From: an uncultured Verrucomicrobiales bacterium
GTDB lineage: Bacteria > Verrucomicrobiota > Verrucomicrobiia > Verrucomicrobiales > Akkermansiaceae
Assembly (NCBI GenBank): GCA_949373085.1
Contig: CASICJ010000036.1
Coordinates: forward strand, 1-55,534
DNA length: 55,534 nt
Direction of reading: 5' to 3'
Shown: positions 1-8,130 of the stretch, piece by piece
How the letters are laid out: each line of letters starts with the position of its first letter
How positions within the stretch are numbered: the stretch's first letter is position 1
Notes under the pieces: generated by a model
The model's input: the letters and a program-made list of their open reading frames with translations, nothing else
Told to the model about the DNA's origin: nothing
The model's database searches: none
Position numbers and translations under genes: made by a program

Positions 1-192
1 ATACAGTTTACCATTATAAACGATAAGCTTTGTATGTCTGTCTATATGCGTTCTAATGACATCTGGTACGGTTTCTGTAATGATCAATATCAATTTTCAT
101 CGTTACAAGAATTATTGCTAGAGATCTACATAGAAATAGGTTGGTATTACCATCACGCACACAACATGCACTTATATAACAATAAACTATAA
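1..192 (+). CDS. thyA: thymidylate synthase, C-terminal part (phage)
   Basis: The frame open from base 1 gives 63 residues ending at TAA 190-192. It contains MRSNDIWYGF followed about 30 residues later by YYHHAHNMHLYN. These resemble the Arg-Ser-x-Asp phosphate/dUMP-binding segment and the late His-x-Tyr segment of ThyA-type thymidylate synthases, in the variant found in marine phages. The enzyme makes dTMP from dUMP with methylene-tetrahydrofolate. The 5' part lies outside the window. Neighbouring mazG and nrdB fit a phage nucleotide-metabolism module. The DNA is AT-rich, unlike the sequence after about 2.9 kb. The family call rests on motif memory over a short fragment. Confidence 0.6.
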   Translation: MQFTIINDKLCMSVYMRSNDIWYGFCNDQYQFSSLQELLLEIYIEIGWYYHHAHNMHLYNNKL

Positions 193-196
193 AAAT

Positions 197-399
197 ATGT
201 ATTATTTATACCACATACCAGGTAAAAAGATAGGCGTAACACGTAATCTTAATAACAGAGTTACCCTTATACAAGGCTATAAGGCAGACGAATACGAAGT
301 TCTTGACTAGTCAGATGATATAGATTATATATCAGACAGGAAATAGAACTTCAAAAGTCTTATGGCTACAAAGTTGATAGACAAAAATATAATAATTAA
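197..399 (+). CDS. GIY-YIG-like small phage protein, broken
   Basis: ATG 197 starts five bases after thyA. The first 37 residues read MYYLYHIPGKKIGVTRNLNN and continue to EYEVLD, followed by TAG 308-310. The Tyr-x-Tyr, Lys-Ile-Gly-x-Thr-Arg-Asn-Leu and Arg pattern resembles the core of a GIY-YIG nuclease-like domain. After the TAG, coding sense resumes (SDDIDYISDR, then after a one-base shift ELQKSYGYKVDRQKYNN) and ends at TAA 397-399. The intact protein would be about 67 residues. The TAG may be a misread TGG. Whether the intact protein cleaves DNA cannot be told from this short sequence. Confidence 0.5.
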
Positions 400-414
400 T
401 ACAAATCTAATAAA

Positions 415-672
415 ATGAAAATAAACGCAACAGAACAAACATCTACGTTTCCCTGTCCAGTAAATAAACTAAAAGGTAAGCTAATGGATAACATAGGTTT
501 ACAATGGGAAACACGACATGGTACTTTTAGAATAACTAGAGATCAATACCTTGGATAATTACAAACGCTAAAGCTTCTATGTTTAACGACAAAGATGCTT
601 ATATATATAATAAAGCTTTTGCTATAAGACTTTGTAGAAAGCAGACACAGATAAAGCAAAGTGAAAGCAGTT
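415..672 (+). CDS. hypothetical phage protein, frameshifted
   Basis: ATG 415 opens a frame beginning MKINATEQTSTFPCPVNK and running to RITRDQYLG, then a stop. Coding sense continues in another frame as ITNAKASMFNDKDAYIYNKA and AFAIRLCRKQ, up to the mazG start near 672. I do not recognise a family. The amino-acid composition and the AT-rich codon use match the flanking phage genes. At least one indel near position 553 is needed to join the parts. Function unknown. Confidence 0.4.
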
Positions 673-954
673 TGATCTTAATAAGAGAGTGGGCTGAAGA
701 AAGAGGTATATACAAAAGGGTACTCTAAAACTCAGTACATTAAACTTATGGAAGAAGCTGGTGAACTTGCTCAAGCTATACTAAAAGACGATGAGCCAGA
801 AGTTGTAGATGCTATAGGTGATATGGTTGTAGTATTAACAAACTTAGCACACTTAGAGGCGTTAGATAGAACACTGTATTGAATCAGCTTACAATGTTAT
901 AAATCAAGAACAGGTAAAATGGTTAATGGAACTTTTGTAAAAGATGACATATAA
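672..954 (+). CDS. mazG: MazG-type nucleotide pyrophosphohydrolase (phage), frameshifted
   Basis: Translation begins near TTG 672 (LIREWAEERGIYK). After a one-base shift in the run AAAAGGG at 714-720 it continues as KTQYIKLMEEAGELAQAILK and EVVDAIGDMVVVLTNLAHLE. The EEAGEL and VVDAIGDMVVV segments are the E-E-x-x-E and E/D-x-x-D metal-binding helices of MazG proteins, which hydrolyse NTPs or (p)ppGpp to monophosphates. A second shift near 868 precedes the tail KSRTGKMVNGTFVKDD, which ends at TAA 952-954. MazG is common in marine phages and fits the nucleotide-metabolism neighbours. The family call is secure; the reading frame as assembled is broken. Confidence 0.75.
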
Positions 955-1212
955 TGAAAATAGAACTAAAGATAAGATAGTTTAACTGTACTAGATAAGA
1001 TGGATCAACGTAGTTTAGTAGGCTCAAAAAAGTACGGAGCTACATGATGCAAGAAATATGGTCAAAAAAAGATCTTAGATAGATTTCTTAGTTGACGTTC
1101 AAGAAGAACTAATGGATGCATTATTATATCTAGAAGCAGCTAAGCGTTGTTTACAGATGAGATCGAAGAAGCTGTATTAAAGTATATACAAGTTAACGTG
1201 AGGAAGCATTAA
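954..1212 (+). CDS. hypothetical phage protein with EELMDALLYLE motif, frameshifted
   Basis: Starts at ATG 954, overlapping the mazG stop by one base, and ends at TAA 1210-1212, which overlaps the next ATG. Joined across several indels it reads DKMDQRSLVGSKKYGA, then a segment ending in DVQEELMDALLYLEAAKRCL. The Lys-Tyr-Gly plus Glu-Glu-Leu-x-Asp-Ala pattern is seen in small phage proteins of unknown or nucleotide-hydrolase-like function. It may be another all-alpha NTP pyrophosphatase relative, because EELMDA resembles a MazG metal-binding helix. That is inference. Confidence 0.45.
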
Positions 1213-1644
1213 TGAAAAAATTTAGAAACGAAGCCGGAAACAAGGACCTGTAAGATGCAAAGAAAGTAACATATGATGGTATCAACTTTGCTTCAGGTCT
1301 TGAGAAGTATATGTATATGGCTCTTAGAAAAGCTAAAATTAAAGCTAAGTACGAAGGAGAAACGTTTGTTTTACTACATGGTTTTCATTTTGATAACGAA
1401 GTCTATGAAAGACAAGCTAATGGTAAAGGTGATTATAAAAATAGAGGTAGTAAAAGAATACTTACCTATTAAAGTATACACCTGATTTTATTGGCAAGAC
1501 TTTATAATTGAAACTAAAGGTAGAGCTAATGAATCATTTCCAATGAGATGGAAGTTATTTAAACAGCTTATAGTAAGACAGTTTCCAGGCTATACATTAT
1601 ATAAACCACAAAACCAAAAAGAATGCGACGAGACAGTAAGTTAA
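1212..1644 (+). CDS. phage endonuclease I-like Holliday junction nuclease, frameshifted
   Basis: ATG 1212 to TAA 1642-1644. Joined over several indels, the protein has DGINFASGLEKYMYMALRK, then KYTPDFIG, DFIIETKGRANESFPMRW and KLFKQLIVRQFPGYTLYKP. The order (Phe-x-Ser-Gly-Leu-Glu, then Thr-Pro-Asp-Phe, then Glu-Thr-Lys-Gly) matches T7 endonuclease I, a PD-(D/E)XK Holliday-junction nuclease that debranches replicating phage DNA. The acidic residues in GLE, PDF and ETKG would be the metal ligands. An in-frame TAA at 1251-1253 and shifts near 1475-1510 interrupt the frame. DUF1064 nucleases share this pattern and are the main alternative. Confidence 0.65.
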
Positions 1645-1789
1645 TCCTGTAGAAGCAAAACGAATAGCTAGACAAAAGTACGCTGAGCGTCAAATAGATA
1701 AGTGGATAAAGTGGAGCTGGGAAGCTAAAGGTAAAGTATATATAAAGACTTATAGAACAATACATAAAAGATATAATATAGTTGAATGA
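1645..1789 (+). CDS. hypothetical phage ORF or tail of the nuclease gene
   Basis: A frame without a clear start codon follows the nuclease stop and reads PVEAKRIARQKYAERQIDKW, then KTYRTIHKRYNIVE, ending at TGA 1787-1789. It is Lys/Arg-rich like its neighbours. It may be the C-terminal tail of the endonuclease displaced by one more indel, or a separate small gene. No family recognised. Confidence 0.3.
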
Positions 1790-1799
1790 AGAAAAGAAA

Positions 1800-1926
1800 A
1801 TGAATAGATGGAGATTAGAATTAGGTTTTACCCTGGATACTGCTAGGGTTAGATCGTACGAAGATAGATAAACAAACACGTATTGTATTTACCTTTTGTA
1901 GATTAGCATTAACAGTTTATAAGTAA
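1800..1926 (+). CDS. small hypothetical phage protein, frameshifted
   Basis: Begins MNRWRLELGF at ATG 1800 and ends LALTVYK at TAA 1924-1926, with indels between. In the alternate frame near 1830 the text is GFYPG, and near 1876 it is HVLYLPFVD. These resemble a short conserved protein often found beside ribonucleotide reductase genes in marine phages, but I cannot name it. The stop overlaps the nrdB start by one base, so the two are probably translated together. Confidence 0.4.
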
Positions 1927-2885
1927 TGGGTTTATTTGATGAGCGCATAGCGTACAAACCGTTTGAATACCCTGAGTACTACACTGAGGGTTGGTTAAAA
2001 CAAGCTCAAGCATTTTGGTTACATACTGAAATACTCAATGCAAAGTGATATTAAAGACTGGAACGAAAAACTAACTGAAAAAGAAAAAAACCTAGTAGGT
2101 AATATATTACTTGGCTTTGCTCAAACAGAATGTGCTGTGTCTGATTACTGGACTCAAAAAGTTGTTGGTTGGTTTCCTAAACACGAGATACAACAAATGG
2201 CAATGATGTTTGGTTCGCAAGAAACTGTACATGCAGTAGCTTATAGTTATTTAAACGAAACATTAAAACTAGAAGACTATGAAGCGTTTTTACACGAACC
2301 TGCGACAGCCGATCGTTTTGATAACCTTGTTGCTTACGATGGTAATGACACTGTGGGTATTGGTAACTCCCTTGCTATATTCTCTGCCTTTGCAGAAGGT
2401 GTTAGCTTATATTCTGCCTTTGCTGTCTTTATTCTTTTCAGCTACGTAATTTACTTAAAGGTATCGGCCAACAAATGAAATGGTCTGTAAGAGATGAATC
2501 ACTTACACAGTAAAATGGGTTGTCAATTATTTAGACATATGTGTGAAGAAGACAATCACTTGTTAGATCTATGTAGAGAAGATATTATAATGCAGCAGAA
2601 ACAATGGTTGAGCTTGAAGAAAAGTATATAGACAAAATGTTTGAAATGGGTGATATAGAAGGTATATCAGCTAATGATCTTAAAACAATTTATAAGAAAA
2701 AGAACAAATGAAAAACTTATTGAACTTGGTTACTCGACATGGGAAGTATTTCGCATATGACACAAAGCAGCGGCTAATCTTGATTGGTTTTACCATCTTA
2801 CCGGGGGCGTCACTCATACTGATTTCTTTGCTATTAGGCCACTGATTATTCGAAAGCAAACGAAGGAGAATTCCACAAGCGTAAG
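1926..2885 (+). CDS. nrdB: class I ribonucleotide reductase small subunit (phage NrdB), frameshifted and cut
   Basis: ATG 1926 (MGLFDERIAYKPFEYPEYY) runs to 2036, then a shift leads to DIKDWNEKLTEKEKNLVGN. The iron-ligand helices are visible in FAQTECAVSDYW and GSQETVHAVAYSY. A further shift near 2425 leads to LLKGIGQQMKWSVRDES, then FRHMCEEDNHLLDLCRED and NAAETMVELEEKYIDKMFEM. Further on, LDWFYHLTGGVTHTDFFAIRP and, after one more shift, SKANEGEFHKR are still NrdB-like. The protein makes the tyrosyl-radical or metal cofactor for dNTP synthesis. It needs at least five indel corrections and loses its own stop at the junction with chromosomal DNA near 2,880. The family call is strong. Confidence 0.85.
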
Positions 2886-2900
2886 TCAGGTGTTTTTCAA
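2850..2900. other. junction between phage-like and Verrucomicrobiota DNA
   Basis: Left of this segment the plus strand encodes phage NrdB up to about EGEFHKR (2854-2880). Right of it the minus strand encodes FtsI (RNLSKEEVIEKHLTYA, down to about 2880). Both genes are truncated here, base composition changes sharply, and no repeat, integrase or att-like sequence is visible. The exact breakpoint cannot be placed to the base. Confidence 0.7.
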
Positions 2901-3298
2901 TCACCTCTTCTTTGCTAAGATTTCTCTTAACCAGCGTGCGAGCTTCACTAAGAGAGGCCTTCCGTTTGGCCTCGTCAAAATCTCTCCAACCGTCTTTCTG
3001 GCTAGCGTAAAAATGCGCAACCGCGCGGGTGGAGAATTGATTCCGATTTGAGGTGATTCAAATCCGCAACCAACGTTGCCTCCTGCCGATTCTGGGCAAT
3101 CACGGTAGAATTACGATCAACAATAAAACCACGCCGGGCAGGAATCACCTCATGGGATCTAAATTGTGGGACATCAGAGGTGTCGGATAATTTTCTATTC
3201 CAAACTTGGAGCGAAATCAGTTTTACTGAAAGCGCACTCAGCCCGAAAACCAGCGTCAGGCAGACTAAAAAAGCTCGGTATTTGAAAGTAGCATCCAT
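2880..3298 (-). CDS. ftsI: peptidoglycan transpeptidase FtsI/PBP3, N-terminal fragment, frameshifted
   Basis: Starts at 3298 with MDATFKYRAFLVCLTLVFGL, one membrane-spanning segment. PARRGFIVDRNSTVIAQN follows, the start of the penicillin-binding-protein dimerisation domain (R-G-x-I-x-D-R-x-x-x-x-L/V-A). Near 3045 the frame shifts; the true continuation is STRAVAHFYASQKDGWRDFD, then KRNLSKEEVIEKHLTYA. The catalytic transpeptidase domain is missing because the contig leaves the chromosome here. It follows ftsL by five bases, in normal dcw order. FtsI makes septal peptidoglycan in the inner membrane. The position after rsmH and ftsL supports the call. Confidence 0.75.
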
Positions 3299-3303
3299 AG
3301 TTA

Positions 3304-3643
3304 TTAGCGGCGTGCTACCGAATTTTCGGGTGGCGATTCTTCGTTAGCTTCAAGAAGAGGCTCAACAAAATCGATCTCAGTGAGGGGTGAATTAATTTTT
3401 TTAAGTTTTTGACGCAGCTGAAAAATTCCCAGTGCTTCCTCGATTTCAGAGTCATGCAGTAAAATGGAAATTTGATGGTCTTGTATTCTACTCTGAACTT
3501 CGGAGATCTGACTACGAGTCGAAATCTGTCTGTTCTTCATGACGACATATCCAATCCCACTGCTCGAAACGATTACGACCGCAATGCCGAGTAGCACAAG
3601 GGACGAAAAACCAAGACTTGAGGTGCTTTTTTTTACGATTCAT
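3304..3643 (-). CDS. ftsL: FtsL-like cell-division membrane protein
   Basis: A small protein with one N-terminal membrane helix (LVLLGIAVVIVSSSGIGYVV) followed by a charged region with coiled-coil character (ISEVQSRIQDHQIS to LRQKLKKI) and an acidic tail. Size, topology and place between rsmH and ftsI match FtsL, which forms a complex with FtsB and FtsQ and activates FtsWI. The best start is ATG 3643, giving MNRKKKSTSSLGFSSL. Reading it requires one base fewer or more in the eight-T run at 3627-3634. As assembled, only a GTG start at 3597 gives an open frame. FtsL sequences are poorly conserved, so the name rests on context. Confidence 0.65.
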
Positions 3644-3646
3644 TTT

Positions 3647-4713
3647 TTAATGAGCTGAATTCTGAATTTTCTCAACAACACGCAGTCGTGAGCTTCGAGA
3701 TCTGGAGTTACGGGCTATTTCTTGACCTCCAGGGGCAACACCCTTCCGGGTCAAGAGTCTGTACGCATAATGGGGATTGGGTTGAGGAGCCGGCCACTCG
3801 GGCCGATCAATCTCCTCCTTCGAAGCATCGCGAAAGGTCTGCTTAACGATACGATCTTCAAGGCTGTGAAAGGTGATGATAGCAAGTCGTCCGCCTGGTT
3901 TCAAAAGATCAGGCGCCACTTGCAAAAAACGGCGGAGCTCTCTCCCAGTTCGTCATTCACCTCCATCCGAAGCGCTTGAAAGACCTTCGTCGCAGGATGA
4001 GTGCGACCTCGGCGACCCAGTAATTTCTCAATACCGTTGGCAAGCTGACTCGTTCTTTCAAATTTTACTTTCTCGCGCTCTGAAACAACCCAAGCGGCAA
4101 TCTTTCGGGCAAATTTTTCTTCTCCTAGATCCCAAAAAATTTGTCGTAATTCTGCTTCGCCCCAGTCGTTAACAAGCTCAGCAGCAGTAGGCCCATCACC
4201 ACCCATCCGCATGTCCAGAGGACCATCCAAACGAAATGAAAATCCACGGTCTCCACAGTCGAGCTGGTGGGAGGAAACGCCCAAATCAAGCAAGATACCA
4301 TCAAGCATCTCCCATCCTCTAACCTGCGCCAGAGTTGCAATATCTCCAAAGCAACCGTCAACCGCTTCGAAACGATCTCCAAAGCGCGCCAAACGCTCAT
4401 TGGCATAGGCTCGAGCATCAGCGTCTCGATCGATCCCCTTTACCGTTGCGCCCGCTTTCAACAAAGCCTCGGTATGACCACCGCCACCCAAAGTGCCATC
4501 AGCCATCAATTTACCAGCTGCGGGCTTTAAGAATTGGACCACTTCATCAAGGAGAATCGATTCATGGTAAAACGGCTGTTCCGGTGATTCGCTGACCGGT
4601 TCGACTACCGCACAAGCAGCTCTCATCCCTCTCCGCCCGAAGAGAGAGCCGACCGAAACATCGTTAAGCCAACCGAAATCGGGAGACGTCTTGATGTGGG
4701 AAGTGGATAACAT
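3647..4713 (-). CDS. rsmH: 16S rRNA m4C1402 methyltransferase RsmH (MraW), frameshifted
   Basis: RsmH methylates N4 of C1402 in 16S rRNA using SAM. The N-terminal part has YHESILLDEVVQFLKP, ADGTLGGGGHTEALL (SAM-binding loop), DGILLDLGVSSHQLD and GFSFRLDGPLDMRM, all hallmark RsmH motifs. The C-terminal part, VAPDLLKPGGRLAIITFHSL followed by EDRIVKQTF, is in another frame. One base is gained or lost near 3905-3935 (around GESSAVFCKW against RRFLQVAPDLL). Starting at ATG 4713 the protein is about 355 residues, roughly 40 longer than usual at the N-terminus, so a start nearer 4625 is possible. It lies 23 bp after mraZ in a standard dcw order. Confidence 0.9.
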
Positions 4714-4736
4714 GGTGAAAGTCGAAAAGGGAATTT

Positions 4737-5204
4737 TTAGAAGCCAAGCATACCAGAAACCATCGTATCGGTTTCACGAGCGCTTTCCTCAGCAGCCTGA
4801 ATCGCTTTGCCATTTTCAGGGGTGAATATTTCAAACAGTTCTCCCCGGCCCACCAAGCGAACGGCACCAGGAAGAGTGAGACCGTGATCCTCAGCCAAAG
4901 CCTTGGGAATAGTCAATTTCCCCTGCTCGTTGACTTTCGACTCGATCGCCGACCCGAATAGGATACCCCGAGCTCGGTCGCGCTGAGCCGGAGTGGCATC
5001 TGTTGTTGTTTCAATATCAGAGAGTTTCCGATCAAAAGCGGTTTGAGTAAAAACCCTAAGGGCTGGAATCTCCTCGACCCTAACTTTCACGAAGTAAATG
5101 CTTTCGCCGTAGACCGGGCGCCAGTCAACCGGAAGGGAAAATCTTCCCTTCGGATCAAGTTGACGGTCCAATTGACCAGAACGATAATGTTCGCATTTTT
5201 TCAT
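4737..5204 (-). CDS. mraZ: transcriptional regulator MraZ
   Basis: A protein of 155 residues with two AbrB-like half-domains: YRSGQLDRQLDPKGRFSLPV near the N-terminus and ESKVNEQGKLTIPKALAEDH in the second half. The Asp-x-K-G-R and x-x-x-G-K-L-x-I-P motifs are diagnostic of MraZ, an oligomeric DNA-binding repressor of its own dcw operon. I chose ATG 5204 (MKKCEHYRSG). The longer frame from 5249 would run through the operator repeats and adds 15 residues with no MraZ similarity. The gene heads the operon mraZ-rsmH-ftsL-ftsI. Confidence 0.92.
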   Translation of the reverse strand: MKKCEHYRSGQLDRQLDPKGRFSLPVDWRPVYGESIYFVKVRVEEIPALRVFTQTAFDRKLSDIETTTDATPAQRDRARGILFGSAIESKVNEQGKLTIPKALAEDHGLTLPGAVRLVGRGELFEIFTPENGKAIQAAEESARETDTMVSGMLGF

Positions 5205-5229
5205 AAAAACGCCCTTCCAAGTGTTTTGG

Positions 5230-5269
5230 AAGTCACCGAAGTACACCAAGAATCACCAAAGATCAACCA
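5230..5269 (-). promoter_or_regulatory. MraZ operator: four direct repeats with 10-bp period
   Basis: On the plus strand four adjacent decamers read AAGTCACCGA, AGTACACCAA, GAATCACCAA and AGATCAACCA; on the coding strand the core is TTGGTGA/TTGGTGT. They end 26 bases upstream of the mraZ ATG at 5204. Known MraZ operators are several short direct repeats spaced by one helical turn just upstream of mraZ, which this matches in position, spacing and copy number. The repeat sequence differs from the E. coli TGGGA core, so the assignment is by arrangement. Confidence 0.75.
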
Positions 5270-5280
5270 GAAAGCCTAAA

Positions 5281-5895
5281 TAATCAGAGCTTCCGAATAA
5301 TTAATGACAATTTCTGACCAGAAACCAGAAAAGAGGCTCCACCTGAAGGGGAAATATTACTTAAGATACTTAAGATCAGTTATTTAAGTTTTTATTCGGA
5401 CTTCAGTAGACCCTTCAGATACTTTTTCCCTTCAAATAATTCTACCAAGATCACCAACTCGCTCCATTCGATAATATTTCCCAAGAAAATGCCTTCAGAT
5501 TGTTGATTAACGAGCCCTCCGCCTCTGCATTCAAAATCACCGCGATCATATCGCCAAAAGATAAGCATCGCTGGATGAACCTTCACCGGAAATCTCGGGG
5601 GCCGTGTCACGTTCTTTCGCGATATCGGTTTACTCTAGCCAGATTACTTGGTTAGCCCCCCAGAGGAATCTAAACCCCTCATTTAAAGTGCTTTAGAAAA
5701 TACGACTGAAGAAGAAACTAAGAGCGACAAATGCCATAATTCTTTTGAACCATTTCAGGGGACTATCAACCTTCACCCTTCAAAGACGGCTATTGATGAT
5801 TGTCACGGTCGAATCCAAAGATAATAACCATCCTAAACCACTTATTTGTCACTTCCTTACCTCTCTCGGACCAACGAACAATTTTCCTAAGCCTC
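5281..5895. other. intergenic region between mraZ operator and porin gene
   Basis: About 615 bp upstream of the dcw operon and downstream of the porin stop. It holds one weak minus-strand ORF (5392-5610) and otherwise no gene, tRNA or strong hairpin that I can see. An AT-rich stretch at 5355-5395 with the repeated word ACTTAAGAT may belong to the mraZ promoter region or to the end of the small ORF. Confidence 0.4.
5392..5610 (-). CDS. small hypothetical ORF, doubtful
   Basis: A 72-codon frame from GTG 5610 to TAA 5392 (starting MTRPPRFPVKVHPAML, with an acidic-aromatic centre and tail EGKKYLKGLLKSE). It has no signal peptide and no motif I recognise. It is oriented like mraZ and lies about 120 bp upstream of its operator. 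It may be chance; the balanced residue composition is the only argument in its favour. Confidence 0.3.
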   Translation of the reverse strand: MTRPPRFPVKVHPAMLIFWRYDRGDFECRGGGLVNQQSEGIFLGNIIEWSELVILVELFEGKKYLKGLLKSE

Positions 5896-7085
5896 CTAGA
5901 AAAAGAAGCGCAACGCCCCCCAGACCGTAGTCGCCTCAGTATCAGCATTGCCCCCAGTCAGCGTCTCGTGTTCGATTCCAGCCATGAGCTTAAGATTATC
6001 TTCACAAAAATAATAATTTAGACCCGCGTAAAGAGTATGGTTTTCGTCACCTTTGGATATCTTAACTCCATCGGTCTCAGCAAAAGCGCGAACGGAGGTA
6101 TGTCCACGTCGTCCCGGTCGCAGCTGTAATTCGGTCGACGATGCCCACTGATAACGAAATACAGCTTCAAGCCGATCCTCAATAATGAAAATCGATGGCA
6201 TAACAACAACTCCGTAGATGTCACCACTATCGAAGCGGCCATAAGTCCCATTCACAAATAAATTCCAATTTTCGATATCTTTGTCGTATGACAAAGAAGT
6301 CGCCCATTCGAAGCCAAAGATCTCATCTTCCACTTCAGTTGCATCGACGTAGAGAAGATCTGCCCGCGCTTTGCCCTTACCGACCTTCGTCCGGATCGAG
6401 GTGAAGTAGCCACGACCACCATCCCAGTCTGCGAGTGCGTAGTTGTGCTCCCGAGATGAGAAAACTCCCAAAACAAGATCAAAGTCTTCAACTTCCGCTG
6501 CGAATAGAGAAAACCCGTGGATCGGTTTGGAGAATATAGGTTGGAGAGGTTACTTCGCTCCACAGTCTTGATCTCTTTTGAAGTCGCATACCACTCGCCA
6601 CCGAAATCGATTTTGGTGAGACCGTAACCTATCGAAGGCTCATTGAAAAAAAAGAGATCCTTCGACTCATAGCGAATGATCAATTCATCAAAGTCGTCAT
6701 GTCTGATTTTGGTGTCATTAAATCCTCCCTCTTCCAAGTTGATCCGGCCGTGTATTTTCCAGCGGTCAAGGAACTCAACTGAGGCACCTACCCGGAATCG
6801 ACGCAATTCTTGGCCATAGCCACTAAAATCGCGTCCCCGATCAGAGCCGTCAGAATAAGCCCACTGCTGTTGGTAACGGCCGAAAATTTCAACCTTCTGG
6901 ACATACGGGTTATTTTTTTTCTTCACATCATAGAGGGTCCCGAAATCCTGCAAAGTCTCGCACCAATCGCCTGAGCTCTCCTTTTTCTTTGTCTCAGGAT
7001 ACTCCGCTGAAAATCCCCCTGCCTGAAGAGCCAGAGGCCCCATAGTCAAAGCCGAACCGGCTAGTAATAAAAATCTGTGTATCAT
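5896..7085 (-). CDS. phosphate-selective porin O/P-like outer-membrane protein, frameshifted
   Basis: Begins at ATG 7085 with the signal peptide MIHRFLLLAGSALTMGPLAL and a cleavage region near LQAGG. A beta-barrel pattern of alternating aromatic residues follows: VEIFGRYQQQWAYSDG, ELRRFRVGASVEFLDRWKIH and FDELIIRYESKDLFF. These match the OprO/OprP (PF07396) type common in this phylum. Near 6505 one base is lost; the true continuation is SLFAAEVEDFDLVLGVFSSR. The C-terminus ends in a Phe run (ALRFFF), as expected for BAM recognition. The repaired length is about 396 residues. Substrate is unknown; the family includes phosphate/polyphosphate channels but also general porins. Confidence 0.75.
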
Positions 7086-7242
7086 TGAGGTAGTTACGAT
7101 CCTTCGCTCACAGACAAAGATGTCGCGAGGAGACTATAAAACCACAGGGAATTCTGTTTTCCAAACTCATTTTAACTTTACAGATCTTACCTTTAAGCTC
7201 CCACAGCCTTGGTGAGGTTCACCATCTTCTTCCTAGTCAAAA

Positions 7243-7270
7243 TAAAAAAGCCTGAGGGTAAACCCCTTAG
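7243..7270 (-). terminator. probable intrinsic terminator after lexA
   Basis: On the minus strand, CTAAGGGG-TTT-ACCCTCAG forms a seven-pair stem with one mismatch, followed after GC by TTTTTTATTTT. It lies 36 bp past the lexA stop at 7306 and upstream of the porin start, so it would separate the two transcripts. Confidence 0.65.
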
Positions 7271-7305
7271 ACTTTAATACAAAAAACTAATCGAGCAAAT
7301 CGAGA

Positions 7306-7923
7306 CTACATCAGCCCCGTCCGCAGTAATCCTACTAACACCCCTTGCACCACAAGCTCGCGAGCCGGCATCAAATCAGGGAAATTTTTATTCTCCGCGC
7401 GAAGAAAGGGGCGGCCGTTCTCCAACACAAAACGCTTTAAGGTTGTCTCGCCATCAATCAAAGCCGCCACAATGTCCATGTGTCGTGGCTCCCTGAACTC
7501 GAGCAACACAGTATCGCCATCACAAATATGGGCGTCGATCATGGACTCCCCACGAACTTTAAGAGCAAAGGTGCGGGCATTCCGTGGGATTCCGAGCGAA
7601 GCAATGTCGATGGAAATACAACCTTGTTTCTCCTCCTCCACTGCTTCCGCCATTCCTGCTGCGATCGAACCATATATTGGGATGTCGACGACTTCCTCTC
7701 GTTCCAAATCCTCAGGAAAAACCACAGCCCTTGCCTTACCTGGTAGGCGAACGATAACTCCCTTTTTTTCAAGCGCCCGCAGATGACTCATTGCCGCAGT
7801 TTGACTTGCAAAACCGAAATGCGCCTGAATTTCACGGGTCGAGGGCATTAAACCATTCTTGTTTTGAGATAACTTGAGAAAGTCCAACAGCTGTTGTTGG
7901 CGCTGAGTGAGTTTGTGAGCCAT
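7306..7923 (-). CDS. lexA: SOS repressor LexA
   Basis: 205 residues. The N-terminal winged helix (LTQRQQQLLDFLKL, TREIQAHFGFASQTAAMSHL) binds SOS operators. The C-terminal S24 peptidase-like domain has an Ala89-Gly90 self-cleavage site in SIAAGMAEA, the nucleophile Ser127 in RGESMIDA and the general base Lys163 in TTLKRF. RecA filaments trigger autocleavage, releasing SOS genes. Length and motifs are complete. A palindrome matching the Verrucomicrobia LexA site lies 10 bp upstream of the start, so the gene is probably autoregulated. A terminator follows the stop. Confidence 0.96.
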   Translation of the reverse strand: MAHKLTQRQQQLLDFLKLSQNKNGLMPSTREIQAHFGFASQTAAMSHLRALEKKGVIVRLPGKARAVVFPEDLEREEVVDIPIYGSIAAGMAEAVEEEKQGCISIDIASLGIPRNARTFALKVRGESMIDAHICDGDTVLLEFREPRHMDIVAALIDGETTLKRFVLENGRPFLRAENKNFPDLMPARELVVQGVLVGLLRTGLM

Positions 7924-7933
7924 GCAAGACTAT

Positions 7934-7947
7934 TGTTTCAATGAACA
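7934..7947 (-). promoter_or_regulatory. LexA operator of lexA
   Basis: Plus strand TGTTTCAATGAACA is one mismatch from the palindrome TGTTC-N4-GAACA reported for Verrucomicrobia LexA. It lies 10 bp before the lexA start codon, where an autoregulatory SOS box is expected. Confidence 0.75.
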
Positions 7948-8130
7948 CTATTTGTCCAGTCGGAAATATCAGCTTACCTCCCCTCATCTAACTAACAAAC
8001 TGCTGAAACTAGACGGACCTTAAATCGGCACTCTTAAAGGAGAACGCCACCTTGCCCAAACCACTCGGAAAACAAGGCCCTCCTCCAGACATCAGATTTT
8101 TTTGACGCGCCTCAAGCCAGTTTTCACCTT

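Noticed and set aside
1..2890. Integrated prophage in the dcw cluster
   Set aside because: No integrase, att repeat or right-hand return to ftsI is present, and an insertion in ftsI would be lethal. A chimeric join is simpler.
5205..5249. Longer MraZ starting at 5249
   Set aside because: The extra codons run through the operator repeats and have no similarity to MraZ N-termini.
5800..5830. tRNA T-arm-like CGGTCGAATCC
   Set aside because: No acceptor, D-arm or anticodon stem can be built around it.
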